Positions 16,410 through 24,621 of a stretch of DNA of 64,000 nt are shown in pieces. Position 1 is the first letter of the stretch. The number at the start of each line of letters is the position of its first letter. This DNA comes from Micromonospora sp. LH3U1. Lineage in GTDB: Bacteria > Actinomycetota > Actinomycetes > Mycobacteriales > Micromonosporaceae. The stretch is from positions 2,170,001 to 2,234,000 of the forward strand of contig NZ_CP116936.1 in assembly GCF_028475105.1 (NCBI RefSeq), in the 5' to 3' direction. A model generated the notes under the pieces. It was not told the DNA's origin. It searched no databases and saw only the letters and a list, made by a program, of their open reading frames with translations. Position numbers and translations under genes: made by a program.

Positions 16410-16940
16410 ATGAGCGCACCGCGTCGCATCCTCGTCTACGGCGTGTACGGCTCCGGCAAGTCCACCCTCGCGGCGCGCTTGGCCGAACACCTCGGACTGC
16501 CCTGGTATCCGGTGGACGATCTGCTCTGGCAGCCGGGCTGGGTCGAGGTGCCGGTCGCCCAGCAGCGCAGCCGGATCGAGGGGATCTGCCGACGGGACCG
16601 CTGGATCATCGACGGGGCGTACCACGGCTGGCGGGACGTACCGATGGCTCGTGCCGACCTCGTCGTCGGCCTCGACTATCCACGGTGGTGTTCCTACGGA
16701 CGGTTGCTACGGCGCACCGTCCGCCGGGTGGTGACACGCGAGGAGATCTGCAACGGCAACCGCGAATCACTGAGCAGCGTGCTGTCCCGGGACTCGATCC
16801 TGGTGTGGCACATCACCGCGTTCGGCCGGGCTCGACGGCGGATGCGGGCCTGGCAGGCCGACCCGTCCGCGCCGCCCGTGGTGTTACTGCGCTCCCCGGC
16901 GGACCTCGACGACTGGCTGGCCGCCCTGCCCCGTAGCTGA
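16410..16940 (+). CDS. Small P-loop kinase-like NTPase (topology-modulation/AAA type)
   Basis: A 176-residue P-loop protein of the adenylate-kinase-like group often annotated as a topology modulation protein. Walker A is GVYGSGKST (11-19). It continues with DDLLWQPGWVEVP, the adenylate-kinase-like RDRWIIDGAYHGWR, and DLVVGLDYPRWCSYGRLLRRT. The lid-like basic stretch is followed by VLLRSPADLDDWLAAL at the C-terminus. The start is fixed by the leaderless -10. It is divergent from rtcB and ends at a strong hairpin. Its substrate is not known; a nucleotide or small-molecule kinase role is possible. Confidence 0.8.
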   Translation: MSAPRRILVYGVYGSGKSTLAARLAEHLGLPWYPVDDLLWQPGWVEVPVAQQRSRIEGICRRDRWIIDGAYHGWRDVPMARADLVVGLDYPRWCSYGRLLRRTVRRVVTREEICNGNRESLSSVLSRDSILVWHITAFGRARRRMRAWQADPSAPPVVLLRSPADLDDWLAALPRS

Positions 16941-16961
16941 AGCCGCGCGACCTGGCGCACA

Positions 16962-17000
16962 CGCCGTCGGCCCACCCCTGCTGGGGGTGGGCCGACGGCG
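16962..17000 (+). terminator. Terminator after NTPase gene
   Basis: Perfect 17-bp arms (16962-16978 and 16984-17000, core CGGCCCACCCC) with a 5-nt loop, 21 bp past the stop codon. Confidence 0.8.
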
Positions 17001-17020
17001 GACCGATGGTCGGTCCTGGA

Positions 17021-17054
17021 GTGGCCCGGCCGGCATGGTCACCGGCCGGGCCAC
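17021..17054 (-). terminator. Terminator of the collagen-like surface protein gene
   Basis: GTGGCCCGGCCGG (17021-17033) and its exact complement at 17042-17054 with an 8-nt loop, just past the stop at 17058 on the minus strand. Confidence 0.75.
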
Positions 17055-17057
17055 CGA

Positions 17058-18302
17058 TCAGGACTCCTGACGTCGACGCCGGGCGAGGAAGAACACGAGC
17101 GCGCCCAGCGCGACCATGACACCTCCCGTGCCTGTCATGGCCGGGACCACGCCACCGCCGGTCACCGGCAGGATGGGGGTCTTGCCGCCCGGGCTACCGG
17201 GTGCGCCAGGGCTACCGGGCGCTCCGGGGCTACCGGGCGCTCCGGGGCTACCGGGCGCTCCGGGGCTACCGGGCGCTCCGGGGCTACCGGGCGCTCCGGG
17301 GCTACCAGGCGCTCCGGGGCTACCAGGTGCGCCGGGGCTACCGGGTGCGCCAGGGCTACCGGGTGCTCCCGGTGCGCCGGGGCTGCCTGGTGCGCCTGGG
17401 CTGCCAGGTGCTCCGGGGCTGCCGGGTGCTCCGGGGCTGCCCGGTGCTCCGGGGCTACCGGGCGCTCCAGGGCTGCCCGGTGCGCCGGGGCTGCCGGGCG
17501 GACCGGACGGTCCGGCTGGGCCGGTGGGCCCGGGAGGACCCGTCGGTCCGGGCGGGCCGGTCGGCCCAGCGCACACCGGTGCGGTGATGACGTTGGTGTC
17601 GAGCGTGACGGCGGCGGTTCGTGCCAGCGCGCGGCCCTGGAGGGTCGCGCCCGTGGCCAGCGTGATCGCTGCCTGAGCCATGATGGTGCCCACGAAGGTG
17701 GTTCCCGTGCCGATCGTCGCCGAGCTGCCGATCTTCCAGAACACGTTGCAGGCCGAAGCACCGTTGGTCAGGACGACGCTGCTGTTCGACGCCGTCGTCA
17801 GCGAGGAGTCGACCTGGAAGATGAACACGGCCGCCGGGTCGCCCTGACCGTTGAGCGTCAATGCCCCGGTCAGCTGGGCGGCCCCGATCCGATAGACCCC
17901 GGCGTTGAGCGTGTTGCCACCGAGTTCCGCGGGAAGGTTGGTGAACGGAGTCCGACCGGCGGCGTCGTTGAAGGCGATGGTCAGGTCGCTCTGGGCCTGG
18001 AGAGCGACCGCGTCGCCGAGGTGGACCTCGCCGCCGATGGTTGCCGTTCCGAAGCCCGACGCGGTGTTGCCCGGGAACCGCCCAAGGCTCTGGGCCAGGA
18101 AGCTGGGACCGGTGTTCGTGGGTTCGGCTCCGGCCAGGACGGAGAAGTCAGCGGCCGTCCCCAGGTTGACCGGTGCGTCCGCAGCGCTGGCCGCAGTGGA
18201 GTTGAAGAGCAGCAAGCTGGCCGCCATGGCGGCCGCTGCGGCCGCCGCGAGCGCCGGCATGACCGCTCGCCGCCGTAGACGAAGATTGGGTTTAGCTGTC
18301 AC
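17058..18302 (-). CDS. Sortase-anchored ice-binding-like protein with collagen-like stalk
   Basis: A 414-residue surface protein in three parts. The signal peptide (about 1-42) ends ASAADA. A DUF3494 ice-binding/adhesin-like beta-solenoid domain (about 43-245) contains [52 protein letters not shown] and [18 protein letters not shown] run of about 40 Gly-X-Y triplets, mostly GSPGAP, follows. The C-terminus is a sorting signal: LPVTG, a hydrophobic segment, then RRRRQ. The GTG start has GGAGGG 8 nt upstream. The domain family includes antifreeze proteins and adhesins; attachment or matrix function is more likely in a soil organism. The repeat DNA is highly uniform, so length variation between strains is expected. 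Confidence 0.88.
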   Translation of the reverse strand: MTAKPNLRLRRRAVMPALAAAAAAAMAASLLLFNSTAASAADAPVNLGTAADFSVLAGAEPTNTGPSFLAQSLGRFPGNTASGFGTATIGGEVHLGDAVALQAQSDLTIAFNDAAGRTPFTNLPAELGGNTLNAGVYRIGAAQLTGALTLNGQGDPAAVFIFQVDSSLTTASNSSVVLTNGASACNVFWKIGSSATIGTGTTFVGTIMAQAAITLATGATLQGRALARTAAVTLDTNVITAPVCAGPTGPPGPTGPPGPTGPAGPSGPPGSPGAPGSPGAPGSPGAPGSPGAPGSPGAPGSPGAPGSPGAPGAPGSPGAPGSPGAPGSPGAPGSPGAPGSPGAPGSPGAPGSPGAPGSPGAPGSPGAPGSPGGKTPILPVTGGGVVPAMTGTGGVMVALGALVFFLARRRRQES

Positions 18303-18562
18303 AGAACACCCTCCGTGGGTACTACTCGCAGGAAAACGTCTCGCGAGCCGTGTCCTGCGCGACACGTCCTATATGACGCCGAGAAGCGTGGTGACCACCA
18401 CATCACGCCGGCCATGCATATGGGGCCAAAACGGGACAATCCGGGAACCCGTCGATGCAAAAAGGACGGCTCTTCGCGTTCCTGTTCGCTGGTTTCGCGT
18501 TTCCTGCATTCGGGGGGAGTTGCGGCAGCGGACCGGCCTGAACGGCCGGGTGGCCCCAGTCC

Positions 18563-19216
18563 CTATCGCAGGGCAGTCGGGGTCGGTCTGATTGCCCGTC
18601 CAAGAACGCAGGGCGAGGACGGGCTGTTGCTGGAGGCCGGGAAACGGAACCGGCGCAGGTCCTCGATCACGAACCCTTCCACCCTGATCGCCGCGACGGT
18701 GTCGCGGTTGGTGTGGCAACCGGCGAAGAACTTCGGCCACAGTGTCGCGTCGACAAGTCGTTGGGTTCGGTGCAGACCGCTGGGCCTCTCGGCGGCGACG
18801 TGCTCGAAGAAACGTAGCTGGCCGCCGGGGCGCAGCACCCGGCTGACCTCGGCCAGCGCACCCGCCTGATCGGACACGGTGCACAACACCAACGCGACCA
18901 CGGCCGCGTCGAACTCGCCGTCCCCGGCGGGCAGCGTCTCGGCCAGACCGTCGATGACCGTGATCGGAACCGGCGCGGTCGGCGCCACGCGCTCGGCGGC
19001 GGCACGTAGACGTCGTTCCGGCTCGACCGCGACGACCTCGGTCACTCCCGGCGGGTAGTGGGAGAACATCCGCCCGTTGCCCGCGCCGATCTCGATCACC
19101 CGGCCGGACAGGCCGGCGACCAGGTCCCGCCGAAACTCCGCGGTGCCGGCGCGGTCCATGGCGACGCTGAGCCGCTCGTAGACCCTGGCGAACACCGGGT
19201 GGGATACCGCGGCCAC
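18563..19216 (-). CDS. Class I SAM-dependent methyltransferase
   Basis: A 217-residue methyltransferase. Motif I is VIEIGAGNGRMFSHYP (about 40-55), the acidic loop is VVAVEPERRLRAAA, motif IV is FDAAVVALVLCTVSD, and motif VI is VLRPGGQLRFFEHVAAERP. The FFEH segment and TLWPKFFAGCHTNRDT are typical of methyltransferases like the human METTL7 (TMT1) group. The GTG start has GGAGGTCGAC directly upstream, a strong ribosome binding site. The C-terminus is Ser/Pro-rich and low in conservation. It is divergent from the NmrA-like gene. Acceptor unknown; a thiol or metalloid methylation role is possible by analogy. Confidence 0.85.
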   Translation of the reverse strand: MAAVSHPVFARVYERLSVAMDRAGTAEFRRDLVAGLSGRVIEIGAGNGRMFSHYPPGVTEVVAVEPERRLRAAAERVAPTAPVPITVIDGLAETLPAGDGEFDAAVVALVLCTVSDQAGALAEVSRVLRPGGQLRFFEHVAAERPSGLHRTQRLVDATLWPKFFAGCHTNRDTVAAIRVEGFVIEDLRRFRFPASSNSPSSPCVLGRAIRPTPTALR

Positions 19217-19345
19217 GTCGACCTCCGGGGGTTGGGGTCATCTCGTCGAACTGTTCTGCGGCGATTGTCCCGCATCAGCGCACGGATTCCGTCTTACTGG
19301 TTGGCAGCACGACTCAACCCAGTGCAGACAGGACGTGGTTCGACC

Positions 19346-20101
19346 ATGAAGATCGTCGTCATCGGGGGCAGTGGCCTCATCGGTTCCAAGCTCGTGAACA
19401 GCCTCGGTGCGCAGGGCCACGAGGCGGTGCCGGCATCGCCGAAGACCGGCGTGAACACACTGACCGGTGAGGGAGTGGCCGAAGCGCTGACCGGTGCCGA
19501 CGTCGTCGTCGACGTGTCGAACTCGCCGTCGTTCGAGGACGCCGCCGTGCTGAAGTTCTTCGAGACGTCCACCCGAAACCTCCTCGCCGCTGCGGCGGAC
19601 GCCGGGGTGGGCCACTACGTGGCGCTCTCTGTCGTGGGCTCCGACCGGCTTCCGGACAGCGGCTACATGCGGGCGAAGGTCGCCCAGGAGAAGCTGATCC
19701 GCGCGTCCGGGATCCCGTATTCGCTGGTGCACGCCACGCAGTTCTTCGAGTTCGTCCAGGGCATCATCGACGCCGCCACGGACGGCGACACCGTGCACCT
19801 CGCGCCGGTGCTGATCCAGCCGATGGCCGCGGACGACGTCGCCGCCGCGGTGGCCGAGGTCGTGGTCGGCGCGCCGACGAACGCTGTGGTCGAGGTCGCT
19901 GGCCCGGAGCAGTTCCGCCTCGACGAACTGGGCCGGTCCATCCTCGGGGCCCAGCAGGACCCTCGTTCGGTGCAGGCCGACCCCGGCGCCCGGTATTTCG
20001 GTGCCACGGTGGGCGAACGCTCGCTCGTCCCGGCCGACGGCGCGCGCATCGCCGGTACGCGCCTCGACGACTGGCGTACGCGGGCGAGCCGCGGTAAGTG
20101 A
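19346..20101 (+). CDS. NAD(P)H-binding NmrA/atypical SDR protein
   Basis: A 251-residue atypical short-chain dehydrogenase. The nucleotide-binding motif is VVIGGSGLIGSKLV at residues 4-17. The segment GHYVALSVVGSDRLPDSGYM followed by KVAQEKLIRASGIPYSLVHA is typical of the NmrA/YwnB-like group, in which the classical Tyr-x3-Lys site is present only partly (Tyr and Lys in GYMRAKVAQEK). These proteins act as redox sensors, quinone reductases or sugar-nucleotide enzymes. ATG 19346 has AGGACG upstream. It stands alone between a divergent methyltransferase and a convergent membrane protein gene. Confidence 0.82.
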   Translation: MKIVVIGGSGLIGSKLVNSLGAQGHEAVPASPKTGVNTLTGEGVAEALTGADVVVDVSNSPSFEDAAVLKFFETSTRNLLAAAADAGVGHYVALSVVGSDRLPDSGYMRAKVAQEKLIRASGIPYSLVHATQFFEFVQGIIDAATDGDTVHLAPVLIQPMAADDVAAAVAEVVVGAPTNAVVEVAGPEQFRLDELGRSILGAQQDPRSVQADPGARYFGATVGERSLVPADGARIAGTRLDDWRTRASRGK

Positions 20102-20110
20102 CCCAACCCG

Positions 20111-22423
20111 CTACGTCGGTGTGACAGGCGGATCGGCTCGTTCACCGAGGCGCTGCACCAACTCCCGCACCATCTCGGTGAACGGCTCGTCGGATTCGTC
20201 CGGCCAGTGCCCGTGGATGGGCGGGGGGACGCTGTCGCTGGCTGGCGTCACGACGTCGTCGGGATCGCGCTGTCGGCGATCCACAATGGCGGCCGGGTCG
20301 CTGGTGGTGGCCGGCGCGGGTGACCGGTGGGCGGAGAAGATCCAGCCGCCGATGGGGTCGGAGTCGCGCCACAGGTTCACCCAGCGCCAACCGACCCGGC
20401 GGCCGATCTCGTGCAGTGCGGCGTCGTCGACGTAGGCGGGGAAGAGTCGCGCGTAGAGCCGGCGCAGGGGTGACCCGTGGGTGAGCAGGGCGACCCGACT
20501 GGCGACCTGCGGCGGCAACTGGAGCACCGTGGCGGCGAGCAGGACCGAGCCGTGGCTGTGTCCGGTGAGCAGCACCGGATGGCCGCTCTCGACGAGGTAG
20601 GTGATTCGGCGGGTCAGCTCCGGCACGGCGCGTTCGGCGTAGCAGGTTGGTGCGAAAGGGTGGGCGGCCCGAGGCCAGAAGGTGCCAAGGTCCCAGAGGA
20701 CGCCGACGTGCCGCCGGTACGGGACGGTCCGGTAGGCGAAGACACCACCGATGATCAGGCCCAGGATGATGGCCGCGATCACCCAACTGCCGAACGCGAT
20801 GCCGAAGGTGACCGCGTCCGCCGGCAACCCCGCGTTCCGCTCGATGACGTCGCCCGGGAAGTGCCCCAGGAGGCCAATGGTGGTGGTGGCCGTGCCGAGC
20901 CCGGAGAGGCAGCCGTAGAGCACGGCCAGCGGCACCAGTTTCTCCGTGAACCGAGCCCGCGCTATCGCATCTCGGACCTGCCGCAGTCGGGGCCTGGCCT
21001 CCGCCGGTGGGTCCGGGTAGTCGCACGCGACGATCGCCGCCGCAGCCCGGCGCCGACCGCGGCGGGAGATCAGGATGACGAGGCCCGCGACGATCAGCGT
21101 GACCAGCACCGCGCGGAAGAAGCCGAAGATCGCCCAGGTGTATGCCCGGGGCGGACCGGTGGCGATGCCCTCCCCGGTCGGCACGTCGCGATCCAGGAAG
21201 TCCGCCATCCGGTAGACCAACTCGGCGGAGTACGCCACCGCCAGGCTGACCCCGGCGGCCGCGATCACGAGCGCGCCCAGCCCGAACAGCGGGGTGGCGC
21301 CTCGCTCCCGGTTCCGGCGCCAGAGCAGCACCACGGACAGGGCGACCAACAACGTCGTCTGGGCGATGAACAACCCGGCCAGGGTCGCGTCGTAGCCGGG
21401 CAGCCCGCGCCCCTCGTGCCACGGCTGTGGGCTGGCCAGCAGGTAGGCCAGGACGACGATGGTCAGGACGATGGCAGCGGTCCGGAGCGTACGGGTGATT
21501 CCGTCGAGCCGTCGATCGTCAGGGGCCCGATCGATCAGCGGGGGCGTGCAGAGCAGGCCCACGCAGCCCGTCAATGTCACCCCGGTGGCCACCGTCAACG
21601 CGATCGTGGCCGCCGTGGCGCCGCCGGCGGCCCGGGCCAGGAGCAGCGTGAGGTCCAGCGTCGCGAACGCGGCGGCGACGTGGATGGAGCGCAACCGGCC
21701 CACCAGCGGTTCGGCGTTCCACTGACCGACCGTGCCGAGTCGAGACACGGAGCCGGACTGATCGGGCGCGCGGAACGCGTCGAACGTCCGCCCCGGGCGG
21801 TTGCTGATCCGCCAGATCAGGCCGATCGCGGTGGCCGGGACCAGCGCGAGCACCGCCAGGCGCGGTCCGACCGGCCGTTCGTTCAACCAGGACAACCAAC
21901 TGCGCCCGGTCGGGCAGCGCGGCGAGGACAGGCACTTCCAGCCGATCAGATCCAGGGCGACACCGGCGATGGCGAGCACGTACAGCACGGTGAGCGTGAG
22001 CGCCAGCACCCGGCACAGAGACTTGACCGTGGCCGCGGAGCCGGGATTCGCCGGGCGCATCCAGATCGCTACGTTGACCAGCATGAACGGCAGCAGGAAA
22101 ACCACCGCGAGGGTGCGGGCCGCGCTTCCGGATGGCAGGTCACCCCAGCGGTACGCCTCCAGCGTCACCCCATGCGCCCCGGTGGTCTCCGAACACCGGG
22201 GGCGCGGCCGGTAGAAGCCCCCACTGCGGTCACCCGCGACCTGCGCCGTCTGCTGCAGGCCCAGCACCTCTCCGGCGCTCGCGCCGGACACCCCGTGCAC
22301 CCGCAGCTCGACGACCTCGCCGGAGGTGTCTGGCCCGCTCAACCGCGTTGATCCATCCGACGTCCCCCCGGGGCGTGCCGCCAGCCCCTTAACCCGCGAT
22401 CCGCCCGAGGCCAACCCCGCCAT
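20111..22423 (-). CDS. Large polytopic membrane protein with C-terminal alpha/beta-hydrolase-like domain
   Basis: About 770 residues. A short N-terminal segment with VVELRVHGVSG precedes about eleven predicted membrane spans (for example AVVFLLPFMLVNVAIWM, LTLTVLYVLAIAGVALDLIG, IAFGSWVIAAIILGLIIGGV). Near residue 617 is VLLTGHSHGSVLLAATVLQL, a GHSHG nucleophile elbow of the lipase type, followed by LLTHGSPLRRLYARLFP. The opening VHGVSG also resembles a hydrolase first strand, so the hydrolase fold may be split by the membrane insertion. The chosen ATG has a poor ribosome binding site, so the start is uncertain. It may be a membrane lipase or esterase; I know no characterised member. Confidence 0.72.
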   Translation of the reverse strand: MAGLASGGSRVKGLAARPGGTSDGSTRLSGPDTSGEVVELRVHGVSGASAGEVLGLQQTAQVAGDRSGGFYRPRPRCSETTGAHGVTLEAYRWGDLPSGSAARTLAVVFLLPFMLVNVAIWMRPANPGSAATVKSLCRVLALTLTVLYVLAIAGVALDLIGWKCLSSPRCPTGRSWLSWLNERPVGPRLAVLALVPATAIGLIWRISNRPGRTFDAFRAPDQSGSVSRLGTVGQWNAEPLVGRLRSIHVAAAFATLDLTLLLARAAGGATAATIALTVATGVTLTGCVGLLCTPPLIDRAPDDRRLDGITRTLRTAAIVLTIVVLAYLLASPQPWHEGRGLPGYDATLAGLFIAQTTLLVALSVVLLWRRNRERGATPLFGLGALVIAAAGVSLAVAYSAELVYRMADFLDRDVPTGEGIATGPPRAYTWAIFGFFRAVLVTLIVAGLVILISRRGRRRAAAAIVACDYPDPPAEARPRLRQVRDAIARARFTEKLVPLAVLYGCLSGLGTATTTIGLLGHFPGDVIERNAGLPADAVTFGIAFGSWVIAAIILGLIIGGVFAYRTVPYRRHVGVLWDLGTFWPRAAHPFAPTCYAERAVPELTRRITYLVESGHPVLLTGHSHGSVLLAATVLQLPPQVASRVALLTHGSPLRRLYARLFPAYVDDAALHEIGRRVGWRWVNLWRDSDPIGGWIFSAHRSPAPATTSDPAAIVDRRQRDPDDVVTPASDSVPPPIHGHWPDESDEPFTEMVRELVQRLGERADPPVTPT

Positions 22424-22519
22424 CAGGTGCCGGTGCCGCCACCCGACGGCGGCAGACCGCGGTCTACCCGAATCGGACGGCCTCAACCGTGGCGTACGCC
22501 GATCTGGGCTGCCCTCGCC

Positions 22520-22653
22520 AGCCCTTATTTCGACGACCCGCAGTTCGCGCGGCGCCCGTACGACCCGTGGTCCGCCTACGGCCAGTCGAAGACCACGGGG
22601 TCCTGCTCGCGGTCGGCATCGCTCGGCAGTCGGCGAAGGACGGGATCATGGTG
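22520..22653 (+). pseudogene. Remnant of a short-chain dehydrogenase gene
   Basis: Codons from 22520 read SPYFDDPQFARRPYDPWSAY then GQSKTT. This matches the active-site region of SDR oxidoreductases, with the Tyr-x3-Lys pair intact in AYGQSK. The frame then shifts: from 22600 the +1 frame reads VLLAVGIARQSAKDGIMV, which is the expected continuation after SKT(A)N. No nucleotide-binding half and no C-terminus are recognisable nearby. A decayed gene fragment in the gap before the FUSC-type gene is the simplest reading. No mobile element borders are seen. Confidence 0.65.
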
Positions 22654-22769
22654 AGGCACCGGTTCGGCGATCTTGTAGAGCCAGGCGCGTACGGCGCCGC
22701 CGTGCTCGTGCCGGTGCCGGCTCTGTCGGTCCGTCGGCGGTGGGGAGGACTGATCCGACCATGGCGGGG

Positions 22770-22775
22770 TAGCTT
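22770..22775 (+). promoter_or_regulatory. -10 box of leaderless FUSC gene
   Basis: TAGCTT ends 5 nt before ATG 22781, and no ribosome binding site precedes the ATG. Leaderless expression is likely. Confidence 0.45.
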
Positions 22776-22780
22776 CCGCC

Positions 22781-23956
22781 ATGGTCGCTGCCGGTCGGCG
22801 CGGAGCACACGGGGGCGCTTCGGCCGTTGTCCGGCTCGGGGACCGCGTGGTGGACACGCTGCGCGATCGGTTCCGTCGGGTACGGGCCATCGGCGGCCTC
22901 GCCGTGCAGGCTGGCCTTGCCGCGGCGCTGGCCTGGGTGGTGGCGCACCAGCTGTTGCACATATCGCAGCCGGTCTTCGCGCCGATCTCCGCCGTCTCCA
23001 CTCTCGCCGCGTCTGTTGGTCAACGGCTGCGCCGTACCGTCGAGCTGATCATCGGTGTCACCGTCGGGGTGCTGATCGGCGATCTGTTGCTCCTGGTGAT
23101 CGGCACCGGGTGGTGGCAACTCGCCCTGATCGTCGTGCTGGCGATCGTGGTCGCGTTGTTCCTCGCGGGCAGTGCGGCGGTGGTGATCCAGGCTGGTGCG
23201 ACGGCGGTGCTCATCGCCACGCTCAGCCCGTCCATCAGTGATCTGGAGACCCCTCGGTTCCTGGGCGCGCTCGTCGGGGGAGGGGTGGCACTGCTGGTCA
23301 CCGCCGTGCTGCTACCGCTGAACCCGCTGCGGGTGCTCAACCGCGCCGCGCGGCCCGTTTTCGATCTCATCGGCGCCCAGCTCGACGCGACCGCCGACGC
23401 GCTGGCCGAGCGTGATGCCGCTCGTGCGCGTACCGCCCGGGGCGAGCTGTGGCAGAGCAAGGGCGCGCTGACAGGGTTCGTCGAGGCGACTCAGGGCGCC
23501 CGGGAGGCCAGCACCCTGTCGCCGGTGCACTGGCACGATCGGCACGGGCCGGTGGGCCGGTACGCGCAGGCGGCCGAGCCGATCGACCGGGCGATGCGTA
23601 ACAGCGGAACCCTGATCCGTCGGTCGGTGACGTTGATTGAGGACGACGAACCGGTTCCGGAGCCGTTGCCGAGGGCGGTGGCCGATCTTGCCGAGGCCGT
23701 CCGGTTGCTGAAGCGGCAGTTCGCCGCCGGTACCGAGCCGGAGCGGGCACGGGAGCAGGCGCTGCGGGCGGTCCAGACGGCCGGTCATGCGTACCGGGAG
23801 GGGGTCGGCTTCTCCGGTGCCGTCGTGGTGGCGCAGGTCCGTACGACTGTCAGCGACCTGTTGGTGGCCTCCGGGCTGACTCAGGAGGAGGCGAATCGCC
23901 TGGTCCGGCGCACGTTCGGTGCCCTGCGAGTGCCCTCCGATCCGCAGCAGGACTGA
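22781..23956 (+). CDS. FUSC/aromatic acid exporter-like membrane protein
   Basis: A 391-residue membrane protein. The N-terminal half has about six spans (GLAVQAGLAAALAWVVAHQL, ELIIGVTVGVLIGDLLLLVIG, LALIVVLAIVVALFLAGSAA and FLGALVGGGVALLVTAVLLP among them). The C-terminal half is soluble and helical (about 195-385). The motif FAPISAVSTLAASVGQRLRR is characteristic of FUSC/ArAE proteins, related to the E. coli AaeB and YccS families that export aromatic acids or affect the envelope. The first 12 residues are Gly/Arg-rich. It stands as a single gene; the substrate is unknown. Confidence 0.85.
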   Translation: MVAAGRRGAHGGASAVVRLGDRVVDTLRDRFRRVRAIGGLAVQAGLAAALAWVVAHQLLHISQPVFAPISAVSTLAASVGQRLRRTVELIIGVTVGVLIGDLLLLVIGTGWWQLALIVVLAIVVALFLAGSAAVVIQAGATAVLIATLSPSISDLETPRFLGALVGGGVALLVTAVLLPLNPLRVLNRAARPVFDLIGAQLDATADALAERDAARARTARGELWQSKGALTGFVEATQGAREASTLSPVHWHDRHGPVGRYAQAAEPIDRAMRNSGTLIRRSVTLIEDDEPVPEPLPRAVADLAEAVRLLKRQFAAGTEPERAREQALRAVQTAGHAYREGVGFSGAVVVAQVRTTVSDLLVASGLTQEEANRLVRRTFGALRVPSDPQQD

Positions 23957-24002
23957 CCTTTGGCACCGCCATGAGCCATGGGGGTTGCAACCTGAGCCAA
24001 AA

Positions 24003-24021
24003 TGGTGCCATGATGGTGCCA
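24003..24021. promoter_or_regulatory. Direct-repeat operator at the RHH regulator start
   Basis: TGGTGCCA occurs at 24003-24010 and 24014-24021 (11-bp spacing, one helical turn), and the inverse TGGCACC is at 23961-23967. The second copy overlaps the ATG. Ribbon-helix-helix dimers bind such spaced short repeats, so autoregulation is likely. Confidence 0.55.
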
Positions 24022-24548
24022 TGGAGCTGAGGTCATACGTCGAGAACCTGCGTAACGAGTTCGCCGTGGCTGCGGAGGGCGTCGATCCGGAGGCCCGCAT
24101 GCTGGCCGAACGGCTCTTCGCGCAGCTGGAGTCGGCAACCCGTCTCACGTTGCTCGAGGCGCTGTCTGACGCGGCTGACGAGATCACACGCGAACTCGCG
24201 CCGGGTTCGGTGCACGTCCGGTTGCGTGGGCGCGAGCCGGACTTCGTGGTGGCGCCGGCCAGCCCGCCGGTCAATGAGGAGGTGGGCGAGGCCAGCGGCC
24301 CGCCGACGCTGTCGGTGCCGGTGCTCGCGCCCGACGGTGACGACGGCGGCACCTCGCGGATCAACCTCCGGCTCCCCGACCACCTGAAGGCCAGCGTCGA
24401 GGAGGCCGCTGGGCGCGCCGGCCTTTCGGTCAACGCATGGCTGGTGCGAGCTGTCGCCGGTGCCATCGGGGCAGGCGAAACGGAGCGGCGTCCGCCCCGC
24501 CGGGCAGAGCCGCGCTCCGGCCAGCACTTCACCGGCTGGGCCCGCTAA
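24021..24548 (+). CDS. HicB-like ribbon-helix-helix regulator
   Basis: A 175-residue protein. Residues about 1-80 form a helical segment (MELRSYVENLRNEFAVAAEG and onward) and a beta-rich stretch with VHVRLRGREPDFVV. Residues about 112-150 contain SRINLRLPDHLKASVEEAAG RAGLSVNAWLVRAVAGAI when read in two pieces, a ribbon-helix-helix DNA-binding motif of the HicB C-terminal type. No HicA toxin gene is adjacent. The ATG lies within the last TGGTGCCA repeat. It is followed by a DUF4097 gene and a DrrAB-like ABC pair on the same strand, so it probably governs that operon. Confidence 0.78.
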   Translation: MELRSYVENLRNEFAVAAEGVDPEARMLAERLFAQLESATRLTLLEALSDAADEITRELAPGSVHVRLRGREPDFVVAPASPPVNEEVGEASGPPTLSVPVLAPDGDDGGTSRINLRLPDHLKASVEEAAGRAGLSVNAWLVRAVAGAIGAGETERRPPRRAEPRSGQHFTGWAR

Positions 24549-24621
24549 CTCCCCGTACCCCCTCTTCCTTCACGCCGCTGACCAGCGGCGACATTCGCCG
24601 ACCACCTTCCGGGAGACCACC

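Noticed and set aside
17180..17560. Regular short repeats that might suggest a CRISPR array
   Set aside because: The unit is 18 bp and in frame, without unique spacers, and encodes Gly-X-Y triplets.
17116..17676. Plus-strand reading frame with GLPGAP repeats resembling a collagen-like protein
   Set aside because: It is the antisense shadow of the GSPGAP repeat of the minus-strand surface protein, which has a signal peptide, head domain and LPVTG signal; the plus frame has none.
20477..22351. Long plus-strand open frame of 624 codons
   Set aside because: It is rich in Arg, Gly, Gln and His with no domain, and runs opposite a convincing membrane protein; typical antisense opening in high-GC DNA.
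24021..24548. HicAB toxin-antitoxin pair
   Set aside because: Only the HicB-like ribbon-helix-helix part is present; neither flank has a HicA-sized gene.
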